Source: Acidimicrobiia bacterium
GTDB taxonomy: Bacteria; Actinomycetota; Acidimicrobiia; Spongiisociales; UBA5794
Direction: 5' to 3'
DNA: 6,058 bases
Assembly (NCBI GenBank): GCA_013695075.1
Contig: JACDBE010000225.1
Location: 1-6,058, forward strand
Shown here: positions 1-5,695 of the stretch, piece by piece
Layout: every line of letters starts with the position of its first letter
Position numbering within the stretch: the stretch's first letter is position 1
Made by a program: the position numbers and the translations under genes
The notes under the pieces: model-generated
Told to the model about the DNA's origin: nothing
Seen by the model: only the letters and a program-made list of their open reading frames with translations
Databases searched by the model: none

Positions 1-42
1 GATGAGCCGTAGACCGTCGCTACGGTCGGTTTACGGCTCATC
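1..42 (-). terminator. Long hairpin downstream of the sufE-like gene, candidate terminator
   Basis: Bases 1-11 are perfectly complementary to 32-42 (11-bp stem). Inside, 12-17 pair perfectly with 22-27 around a CGCT loop, leaving GGTT (28-31) as a one-sided bulge. In the direction of sufE transcription the structure begins 25 bases after the stop codon, a typical place for a factor-independent terminator. The base run that would follow the stem lies outside the window, so a U-tract cannot be checked, and the stem may extend further left. It could also serve a converging gene from the left, or be a copy of a dispersed palindromic repeat. The pairing is seen directly; the terminator role is inferred. 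Confidence 0.5.
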
Positions 43-67
43 GGTCAGGATCGGGGCTCAGTCAGCG

Positions 68-505
68 TCAGACAGCGGCGGGTTGTTCGGCTCGCCGCAG
101 CTGGTCCTTGATTCGGGCCAGGATGGCAGCCATGCCGCGGAGCCGTAGCGGGCTGACCACCTCCTCGATCCCCATGCCGAGGTAGAAGGTGTCGGGGACC
201 TCCAGGATCTCGTCCACCGTCGATCCGTTGAGCCCCTCGGCCAGGATCCCGGCATATCCCCGCATCGTTGGCGCCTCGCGGGGCACCCCGAAGTACAGGG
301 TCACCCGGTGCTCGGAATCGACCCGGGAAGTGACGAAGAACGGCGTCTGGCACTCGTGGACCCGTTCCAGACCCCCGTCCTTCACCAGCTCCGCCGGGGG
401 ATCGGGTAGCCGGTCGGCGTAGTCCACCATGGCGGCGATCTTGATCTGCTTGGGGCTGGAGGCGAACAGGTCCACCAGCCGCTGCAGCCGTTCGGGTAGG
501 GGCAC
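68..505 (-). CDS. sufE: SufE-like cysteine desulfurase sulfur acceptor
   Basis: This is a SufE-family protein, about 145 residues, close to the usual length of the family. SufE proteins take the persulfide sulfur from a cysteine desulfurase such as SufS and pass it to the cytoplasmic Fe-S cluster assembly machinery. The family hallmarks are visible: an N-terminal helix region, the motif HECQT with the acceptor cysteine at about residue 52, and a C-terminal segment SPLRLRGMAAI like that of E. coli SufE. There are two in-frame GTG candidates, at 511 and 505. The Shine-Dalgarno AGGAGG occupies 516-511, so it overlaps the first and stands 5 bases from the second; 505 is preferred. The gene diverges from a rhodanese gene. 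A SufE-like gene next to sseA is also known in M. tuberculosis (Rv3284/Rv3283), where the products are thought to act together in sulfur transfer. There is no signal peptide or membrane segment. The family call is firm; the partner desulfurase is not in the window. Confidence 0.9.
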   Translation of the reverse strand: MPLPERLQRLVDLFASSPKQIKIAAMVDYADRLPDPPAELVKDGGLERVHECQTPFFVTSRVDSEHRVTLYFGVPREAPTMRGYAGILAEGLNGSTVDEILEVPDTFYLGMGIEEVVSPLRLRGMAAILARIKDQLRRAEQPAAV

Positions 506-510
506 GCCCA

Positions 511-516
511 CCTCCT
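511..516 (-). promoter_or_regulatory. Ribosome binding site of sufE, decides the start
   Basis: Read on the minus strand, 516-511 is a full AGGAGG. It ends 5 bases before the GTG at 505 and overlaps the GTG at 511, so it selects the inner start. Half of it (516-514) also belongs to one arm of the dyad at 514-560. Confidence 0.75.
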
Positions 517-560
517 CTAAACACTATGGTGGTAGGACTATTCACCCCATAGGATAGAGG
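514..560. promoter_or_regulatory. Imperfect dyad in the divergent sufE/sseA intergenic region
   Basis: Two nested inverted repeats share almost the same centre (537 and 538). CCTCTA at 514-519 matches TAGAGG at 555-560, and CTATGG at 524-529 matches CCATAG at 547-552. The arms are separated by 4 bases on the left and 2 on the right. The dyad covers most of the region between the two divergent genes, includes the likely -10 element and reaches into the sufE Shine-Dalgarno. That position suits an operator for a regulator controlling both genes, or an RNA fold in the sufE leader. The symmetry is seen directly; the function is inferred and no known regulator box is recognised. Confidence 0.45.
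550..556. promoter_or_regulatory. Candidate bidirectional -10 element
   Basis: The heptamer TAGGATA reads TAGGAT on the plus strand (550-555) and TATCCT on the minus strand (556-551). Both fit the TANNNT form of a sigma-70-type -10 hexamer. The geometry would place start points near 562 (plus, sseA) and near 544 (minus, sufE), about 18 bases apart. This is the spacing described for bacterial promoters that fire both ways from a symmetric -10. No convincing -35 hexamer is seen on either strand, which is common in actinobacteria. This is a prediction from sequence only. Confidence 0.4.
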
Positions 561-598
561 ACCCCCGTCGCACCGACCCCGGGTATCCGTCGATCGTC

Positions 599-604
599 AA
601 GGAG
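599..604 (+). promoter_or_regulatory. Ribosome binding site of sseA, decides the start
   Basis: AAGGAG lies 7 bases before the ATG at 612 and only 1 base before the alternative in-frame GTG at 606. The spacing therefore favours ATG 612. Confidence 0.75.
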
Positions 605-611
605 CGTGACC

Positions 612-1493
612 ATGTCACCCGTTGCATCCGACCCAGCCGTCGCCGGGACCGGGTACGCCAACCCGAAACTCCTGGTCACCACCGCCTGGTTGGCCGAGCA
701 CCTCGACGACCCCGGGTTGGTGGTGGTCGAGTCCGACGAGGACGTGCTGGTATACGAGACCGGCCACATCCCCGGTGCGGTCAAGGTCGACTGGCACACC
801 GACCTGCAGGACCCGCTCACCCGGGACTACCTCGACGCCGATTCTTTCGCCGCCCTGCTGTCGGAGAAGGGGATCGCCCGTGACGACACCATCGTCTTCT
901 ACGGTGACAACTTCAACTGGTGGGCGGCGTACGCCCTGTGGGTATTCCGGTTGTTCGGGCACGACGACGTCCGGCTGCTCGATGGCGGCCGGCAGAAGTG
1001 GGAGGCGGAGGGCAGGGAGCTCACCACCGATGCGGTGACGAGAGCGGCCACCGACTACCCGGTGGTGGAGCGGATCGACGAACCCATCCGCGCCTTTCGC
1101 GAAGACGTCACCGAGCACATCGGCGACGGTCTGCCCCTGGTGGACGTCCGCTCCCCGGAGGAGTACCGAGGCGAGCTGCTGCACATGCCCAACTACCCCC
1201 AGGAGGGGGCGCTGCGCGGGGGGCACATCCCCGGGGCGGCCAACGTCCCGTGGAAGCGCGCCGCCAACGACGACGGCACCTTCAAATCGTTGGCGGCGCT
1301 GCGGGCCATCTACCTCGACGAGCAGGGGCTGGCCCCCGGCGACGACGTCATCGCCTACTGCCGCATCGGGGAGCGCTCCTCGCACACCTGGTTCGTGCTC
1401 AGCCAGCTGCTCGGCTTCGACGACGTGCGCAACTACGACGGATCATGGACCGAGTGGGGCAACCTGGTGCGGGCCCCCATCGAGAAGCCGTAG
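612..1493 (+). CDS. sseA: SseA-type thiosulfate/3-mercaptopyruvate sulfurtransferase (tandem rhodanese)
   Basis: A 293-residue protein with two rhodanese domains, the usual size for thiosulfate and 3-mercaptopyruvate sulfurtransferases. These enzymes carry sulfur as a cysteine persulfide and hand it to a thiol acceptor or cyanide. The N-terminal domain (about 20-140) keeps the fold motif GHIPGAV (51-57) but has GDNFNW (98-103) where a catalytic cysteine would be, so it is non-catalytic, as is normal. The C-terminal domain (about 170-290) has DVRSPEEY (178-185), GHIPGAA (204-210) and the active loop CRIGERSSHTW with Cys250. The match is closer to mycobacterial SseA (ESDEDVL, VDWHTDLQDP, HMPNYPQEGALR, SWTEWGN) than to its CysA2/CysA3 paralogues; this is from memory of the family. 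The divergent sufE-like neighbour supports a joint role in sulfur transfer. The protein is probably cytoplasmic, with no signal peptide. Its preferred donor cannot be decided from sequence. Confidence 0.92.
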   Translation: MSPVASDPAVAGTGYANPKLLVTTAWLAEHLDDPGLVVVESDEDVLVYETGHIPGAVKVDWHTDLQDPLTRDYLDADSFAALLSEKGIARDDTIVFYGDNFNWWAAYALWVFRLFGHDDVRLLDGGRQKWEAEGRELTTDAVTRAATDYPVVERIDEPIRAFREDVTEHIGDGLPLVDVRSPEEYRGELLHMPNYPQEGALRGGHIPGAANVPWKRAANDDGTFKSLAALRAIYLDEQGLAPGDDVIAYCRIGERSSHTWFVLSQLLGFDDVRNYDGSWTEWGNLVRAPIEKP

Positions 1494-1507
1494 CCCGACC
1501 GGCCCCA

Positions 1508-2011
1508 GTGGAGCCTCCCGCCGCCGTGGTGCGGTTCGTGTCCGCCGCCGACGATCTCGGGCTCGAGGTCGAGCCGGTGGTCTATCCCGACGGCACCAAG
1601 ACAGCGGCGGATGCCGCCGCCGCCATCGGCTGCGCGGTGGGTGCCATCGTCAAGTCGCTGGTGTTCATCGCCGACGATCGGCCGCTGCTGGTGCTGATGT
1701 CGGGCGACTATCGGGTGAGCACCGCCCTGCTCGCCGGCGCCGCCGCTGCCACCACGGTGCGTCGTGCCACACTCGACGAGGCTCGCCAGCACACCGGGTA
1801 CGCCGCCGGAGGCACCCCGCCGGTTGGCCACCCAGAACCGCTGGCGGTGCTCGCCGACCGCACCCTGCTCCGCCACCACCCTGTGTGGGCGGCTGCTGGT
1901 ACTCCGACCTCGGTGTTCGCCGTCGACCCGGAGCGGTTGGCGGCGATAGCCGGTGCCCGCTGGGTGGACGTGGCCGAGCAGTCCTCCTCGGCGCTCGAGG
2001 ACGGCGGCTAA
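1508..2011 (+). CDS. YbaK/EbsC-family aminoacyl-tRNA deacylase
   Basis: A 167-residue single-domain protein of the YbaK/ProX superfamily. Members hydrolyse wrongly charged tRNAs in trans; YbaK itself clears Cys-tRNA(Pro). Visible hallmarks are YPDGTKTAADAAAAIGC (about 26-42), the segment GAIVKSLVF with the conserved Lys49, a strand LLVLMSGDYRV (60-70), and the loop GGTPPVGHPEPL (101-112) near the substrate pocket. The length is typical. The start chosen is GTG 1508, the only usable one after the upstream stop in this frame region that keeps the N-terminal helix; no clear Shine-Dalgarno precedes it. A second GTG at 1526 is possible. The gap from the sseA stop is only 14 bases, so the two are probably co-transcribed. 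The exact tRNA specificity (Cys, Ala or other) cannot be read, so no symbol is given. Its TAA stop overlaps the thiQ stop on the other strand. Confidence 0.85.
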   Translation: MEPPAAVVRFVSAADDLGLEVEPVVYPDGTKTAADAAAAIGCAVGAIVKSLVFIADDRPLLVLMSGDYRVSTALLAGAAAATTVRRATLDEARQHTGYAAGGTPPVGHPEPLAVLADRTLLRHHPVWAAAGTPTSVFAVDPERLAAIAGARWVDVAEQSSSALEDGG

Positions 2012-2988
2012 CCCCGCAAGGCAACCACCGCTGCCCGTTGCACCCGAGCGGTGGCCGCCGACCCCAGGGCCATAGGGGATGAGGTGGCGCCCACCAGCTC
2101 AACCCCGTCGATGGTGACGGTGACGTCCCAGTGCCCGCCGCGGAACACGCTCGCCGTCACCTTTCCGATCCCATCCGGGTCGTCGTCGATGGTGACCGCC
2201 GAGGCGGGAATCAGCACCGGACCACCCGATCCCGGGAGGGCGACACCGAGCGTGGCCAGCTGCGACCGGTCGACGATGTTGGGGTGGCCCAGCAGTCGGG
2301 CAACGAACGCCGATCCCGGGTCCGCCCACAGCCCCTGCGGCGACCCGACGCTTACCACCCGTCCCGCCCGCATGATGGCCACCTGGTCGGCCATGGCGAA
2401 GGCCTCCTCACGGTCGTGGGTGACGTAGATGGCGGTGACCCCGAGGGTGGCGAACAGCGTCCGGGTCTCGGTGGCCAGCCGGTCACGCAGCTCCCGGTCG
2501 AGCGATCCCAGCGGCTCGTCGAGCATCACCAGCCGAGGCGACGGCGCCAGGGTGCGGGCCAAAGCCACCCGCTGCTGCTCGCCGCCGCTGAGACCTTGGA
2601 TACGTCGATCGGCCAGGCCCCCCAGGCCGACCATCTCCAGCATCTCGTCGATCCTGGCCCCGATGCGGTCGGGTGCCCACCCGTTCATCCGCAGCCCGAA
2701 GGCCACGTTGCCCCCGACGGTGCGATGGGGGAACAGGGCATAATCCTGGAACATCAGGCCGAACCGGCGCAGGTGCGGCGGGATGTCCGTGATGTCGTCT
2801 CCGTCCCATGACACCGTCCCCGCACGGGGGCGGTCCAGCCCGGCGATGATGCGCAGCACCGACGACTTGCCCGAGCCGGACGGGCCCATCACGGCGAGCA
2901 CCGACGCCGCAGGGACGTCGAGATCGACATCGACCACGGCGTCGACGCTGCCGAAGCGGATGGCCAGATCGCGGCAGGAAAGGCTCAG
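2008..2988 (-). CDS. thiQ: Thiamine ABC transporter ATP-binding protein, probable CTG start
   Basis: A 326-residue ABC ATPase that would energise thiamine import with ThiP and ThiB. It has Walker A GPSGSGKS (35-42), Q-loop Gln81 in MFQDYALFPH, signature LSGGE (133-137), Walker B ending in MLDE with Glu158, a D-loop at GSLD, and switch His191 in VTHDREEAF. Residues after about 235 form an extra C-terminal regulatory region (TOBE-like). This makes it longer than E. coli ThiQ (about 230 residues) and more like FbpC/PotA-type ATPases. The frame has no ATG, GTG or TTG between the end of thiP and the Walker A region except GTG codons inside the first beta strands. CTG at 2988 overlaps the thiP stop as CTGA, in the same way as the other junctions of this operon, and GGAGG at 3005-3001 lies 12 bases upstream. 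Thiamine as substrate is inferred from thiB and thiN; the ATPase alone would not show it. Confidence 0.88.
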   Translation of the reverse strand: MSLSCRDLAIRFGSVDAVVDVDLDVPAASVLAVMGPSGSGKSSVLRIIAGLDRPRAGTVSWDGDDITDIPPHLRRFGLMFQDYALFPHRTVGGNVAFGLRMNGWAPDRIGARIDEMLEMVGLGGLADRRIQGLSGGEQQRVALARTLAPSPRLVMLDEPLGSLDRELRDRLATETRTLFATLGVTAIYVTHDREEAFAMADQVAIMRAGRVVSVGSPQGLWADPGSAFVARLLGHPNIVDRSQLATLGVALPGSGGPVLIPASAVTIDDDPDGIGKVTASVFRGGHWDVTVTIDGVELVGATSSPMALGSAATARVQRAAVVALRG

Positions 2989-4601
2989 AACTCGCCACCG
3001 CCTCCGGGCCGGAGCCGCTCGATGGCCATGGCGGCGACGGTGGTGAGCACCATCAGGATCACCGCCAGCGCCATCGCCCGCCCGAAGAGGACCTCGCCGG
3101 GACGGGAGATGAGCCGGTAGATGGCGATGGGGAGGGTGGGGGCGTCGGGGCGGGCGATGAAGCTGGTGGCCCCGAACTCGCCAAGCGACACCGCAAAGGC
3201 GAACCCGGCGCCAACGGCTACCGCCCGCCCCACCAGCGGCCCGTCGACCTCGAGGAAGACCCGGCGGGGAGACGCCCCCAGGGTGGCGGCGGCATCGCGC
3301 AGCCGCTGCTGGATGCGGCGCAGCACGGGGAGGGCGGAACGCACCACGAACGGGACGGCCACCAGGGCATGGGCGATGGGTATCAACCACGGCGAGGTGC
3401 GCAGGTCGATGGGGGCGTCGAGGGCGATAAGGAATCCGAACCCGAGAGTGACCGCCGAGGTTCCGAGCGGCAGCATGACCAGGGTGTCCAGGCCCCGGGC
3501 GACGGGGGAGCGGGAGGCGACCACCACCGCCGCCACCATTCCCACCATCACCGCGATCAAGGTGGCCACCAGGGCGAAGCGCAGCGAGTTGGCGATGGCC
3601 TCGATGGGGGCCACGAACAGCCCGGAGTCGGTGGCCCGGGTGGCCAGCCCGGCGTAGTTGGTCAATCCCCAGCCACCGGACCCCTGCACCGAGCGCACCA
3701 CCAGCATCCCCACCGGAAGCCCGATCAGCGCCGCCGCCACCGCCAGGTTGCCGCCCACCAGCAACCAGGCCCGGCCCCGGGGCCGATGTCGCTGATCGGC
3801 GGGGGCAGCCACCAGTTGGACGGCACGGCGCCGCTGCGTCCGCCCGTACAACACCAGGGCGATGGTCACGCCGACGAGCTGGATCACCGCCAACGCCGCC
3901 GCCACCCCCAGGTCGAGCAACGCCGTTGCCTGGCGCCAGATCTCCACCTCCAGGGTGGCCAGCCCGATGCCGCCGAGGATGAGGATGATCCCGAACGAGG
4001 TGAAGGTGAACAGGAACACGATCGACGCCGCCGAGGCAATCGCCGGAGCCAGCAGAGGGAGGGTGACCCCGATCAGGGTGCGGAGGCGGTTGGCCCCCAA
4101 CGTCTGCGCTGCCTCCTCGACGCGGCGGTCGAGCTGCTCCCAGGCGGTGGCCACGGTGCGCACCACCACCGCGTAGTTGGCGAAGACATGGGCGAGGAGG
4201 ATGGCGGGCACGCTGCGGCGCAGGTCGACCCCCAACGGACCGCCGGGGCCCAGCAGGGCGAGAAAGGCGGTGCCGGTGACCACGGTGGGCAGCACGAAGG
4301 GCACCACCGTGGCCGCCAGCAGGGTGCGCCTGCCGGGGAACTGGTAGCGGGCGAACACGTACGCCGCCGGCAGGCCCAGCGCCAGGGTGAGGGCGGTGGA
4401 GGCCACCGCCTGCCAGGTGGTGAACCACAGGATCCCCACCAGCGACGGGCGCTCCAGCGCGGTGAGCATCGGGTTGCCGCCACCCGCCGCCTCACCGGTG
4501 AGGGCGTTCAACAGGACGGTGACCATCGGGTACACGAAGAAGTACCCGACAAAGGCGATGGGGACGGTGGCCAGAGCCACCGGGGTGGGGCGGAGCTTCA
4601 C
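2985..4601 (-). CDS. thiP: Thiamine ABC transporter permease, fused two-domain
   Basis: A 538-residue inner-membrane permease made of two fused halves, essentially the length of E. coli ThiP (536). Each half has about six hydrophobic segments: first half around 7-34, 55-86, 93-119, 131-152, 181-210 and 230-254; second half around 278-303, 335-365, 370-395, 404-424, 459-480 and 506-527. The ATPase-coupling EAA loops are clear: EEAAQTLGA at 162-170 with Gly178, and RDAAATLGA at 435-443. Between the halves, about 255-278 is a basic cytoplasmic linker. The start chosen is GTG 4601, which overlaps the thiB stop as GTGA. An upstream in-frame GTG at 4631 would add ten residues inside thiB with no better ribosome site. 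Fused permeases also occur in ferric-iron (FbpB) and putrescine-like systems; the thiB and thiN neighbours settle on thiamine. Family call firm, substrate by context. Confidence 0.9.
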   Translation of the reverse strand: MKLRPTPVALATVPIAFVGYFFVYPMVTVLLNALTGEAAGGGNPMLTALERPSLVGILWFTTWQAVASTALTLALGLPAAYVFARYQFPGRRTLLAATVVPFVLPTVVTGTAFLALLGPGGPLGVDLRRSVPAILLAHVFANYAVVVRTVATAWEQLDRRVEEAAQTLGANRLRTLIGVTLPLLAPAIASAASIVFLFTFTSFGIILILGGIGLATLEVEIWRQATALLDLGVAAALAVIQLVGVTIALVLYGRTQRRRAVQLVAAPADQRHRPRGRAWLLVGGNLAVAAALIGLPVGMLVVRSVQGSGGWGLTNYAGLATRATDSGLFVAPIEAIANSLRFALVATLIAVMVGMVAAVVVASRSPVARGLDTLVMLPLGTSAVTLGFGFLIALDAPIDLRTSPWLIPIAHALVAVPFVVRSALPVLRRIQQRLRDAAATLGASPRRVFLEVDGPLVGRAVAVGAGFAFAVSLGEFGATSFIARPDAPTLPIAIYRLISRPGEVLFGRAMALAVILMVLTTVAAMAIERLRPGGGGEF

Positions 4602-5695
4602 CGCAGCAGGTCCGTCCACTCCTGTATCCACCGCTCCCGGTTGGCATCGATCTCATCGGGGGGCAGCGTCAGCGGTTCGTCGACCGGGGCGGCGTGCTCC
4701 ACGAACACCTCGGGGAGGGCGACGCCGTCGACCACCGGGAACACGAACATGTTGAGCGGGATGTCCTCTTGGAACGTGTCCGACAACATGAAGTCGATGA
4801 GCTGTCCGGCCTCGGCCTCATGGTCGGTGCCCCGCAGGATCCCGGCGAACTCGATCTGGCGGAAGCATCCGGCGGTCATCGACCCGGTGGGGGCCTCCTC
4901 CGGCGGGGTCTCTGCGAAGAAAACCTCCGCCGGCGGAGAACTGGCGTACGACACCACCAACGGGCGGTCCCCGGTGTCGCTGGCTCCGGAGAACGCCCCG
5001 TTATACGCCTCCTCCCATCCGGCGGTGACCAGCACGTCGTTGGCGGACAGCTCCTCCCAGAAGGTTCGCCATCCGCCGTTGCCGTCGCCGTAGGCGCTCA
5101 CTGTCCCCAGCAGGAAGGCCAGCCCGGGAGATGACGTGGCGGGGTCCTCCACCACCAGCATCCCCCGATAGCGGGGGTCGACCAGATCGTCGAGTGTCTC
5201 CGGTGGTTCGACCCCGGCGGCGGCCAGCGCAGCCTTGTCGTAGTTGACACACACGTCGCCATAGTCCACCGGGGTCACCCGATGGTCGGGGTCGAGCTCC
5301 AGCCCGTCGTCGACACGGTCGAGCGCCGGCGATTCGTAGGGCACGAACAGGTCCTCGCCCAGTGCCCTGGTGAGGAAGGTGTTGTCCACCCCGAACAACA
5401 CGTCGGCGATGGGGTTGTCCCTGGTAAGGATCGCCTGGTTGAGCATGGCGCCGGCATCGCCACCCGCAAGCAGCTCGACGGTGATTCCGGTCTGCTCGGT
5501 GAAGGACGCCAGGGTGGTCTCGGACAGCAGGAAGGAGTCGTGGGTGAGCAGGGTGATGGTGGTGGGAACGGTCTCTTGAGTTGGCGTGGTGGCGGTCGTG
5601 GTTGCCGTGGTGGCATCGGTGCCGTCTTCGCCGCCACAGCCGATGACAAGTGCGGCCAGCGCCACGACGCTGACCAGAATGGTGCGAGGGCTCAT
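4598..5695 (-). CDS. thiB: Thiamine-binding lipoprotein of the ABC transporter
   Basis: A 365-residue extracellular solute-binding protein of the ThiB/TbpA family, which captures thiamine (and in some members its phosphates) for the ThiPQ importer. Residues 1-19 are a short signal peptide ending in the lipobox VIGC, so Cys20 would be lipidated and anchor the protein to the outer face of the cytoplasmic membrane. A Thr-rich, low-complexity spacer (about 24-46) follows. The mature domain begins with ITLLTHDSF (47-55). It carries family motifs such as FGVDN (101-105), DYGDVCVNYDK (144-154), VVEDPATSSPGLAFLL (181-196), GWEEAYNGAF (226-235) and VVSYASSP (247-254). The ATG at 5695 is preceded by AAGGAGGT at a spacing of 5 and overlaps the thiN stop as ATGA. 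The mature part has just two cysteines, 149 and 277. It sits between thiN and thiP in one operon, which agrees with thiamine as the ligand. Confidence 0.92.
   Translation of the reverse strand: MSPRTILVSVVALAALVIGCGGEDGTDATTATTTATTPTQETVPTTITLLTHDSFLLSETTLASFTEQTGITVELLAGGDAGAMLNQAILTRDNPIADVLFGVDNTFLTRALGEDLFVPYESPALDRVDDGLELDPDHRVTPVDYGDVCVNYDKAALAAAGVEPPETLDDLVDPRYRGMLVVEDPATSSPGLAFLLGTVSAYGDGNGGWRTFWEELSANDVLVTAGWEEAYNGAFSGASDTGDRPLVVSYASSPPAEVFFAETPPEEAPTGSMTAGCFRQIEFAGILRGTDHEAEAGQLIDFMLSDTFQEDIPLNMFVFPVVDGVALPEVFVEHAAPVDEPLTLPPDEIDANRERWIQEWTDLLR

Noticed and set aside
615..1385. A minus-strand open frame opposite sseA
   Set aside because: It has no domain signature and no ribosome site, and it lies wholly antisense to a rhodanese gene with all family motifs.
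920..1507. An upstream extension of the deacylase frame inside sseA
   Set aside because: The extension is Arg/Gly/Pro-rich out-of-frame sequence; homology to the YbaK family begins only after GTG 1508.
2989..4428. An open frame continuing thiQ upstream through most of thiP, as if one very long protein were encoded
   Set aside because: Upstream of 2988 the translation is a Pro/Arg/Gly-rich composition typical of a wrong frame in high-GC DNA, while the overlapping frame encodes a clean ThiP with twelve hydrophobic segments and two EAA loops.
3369..5093. A long plus-strand open frame opposite thiP and thiB
   Set aside because: Its product is rich in His, Gln, Gly and Arg with no recognisable domain. 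It is the mirror of well-supported genes and is explained by scarcity of stop codons in high-GC sequence.
2985..5695. The transporter as a ferric-iron or polyamine importer
   Set aside because: The fused permease and long ATPase would allow it, but the binding protein carries ThiB-type motifs and the operon begins with thiamine pyrophosphokinase.
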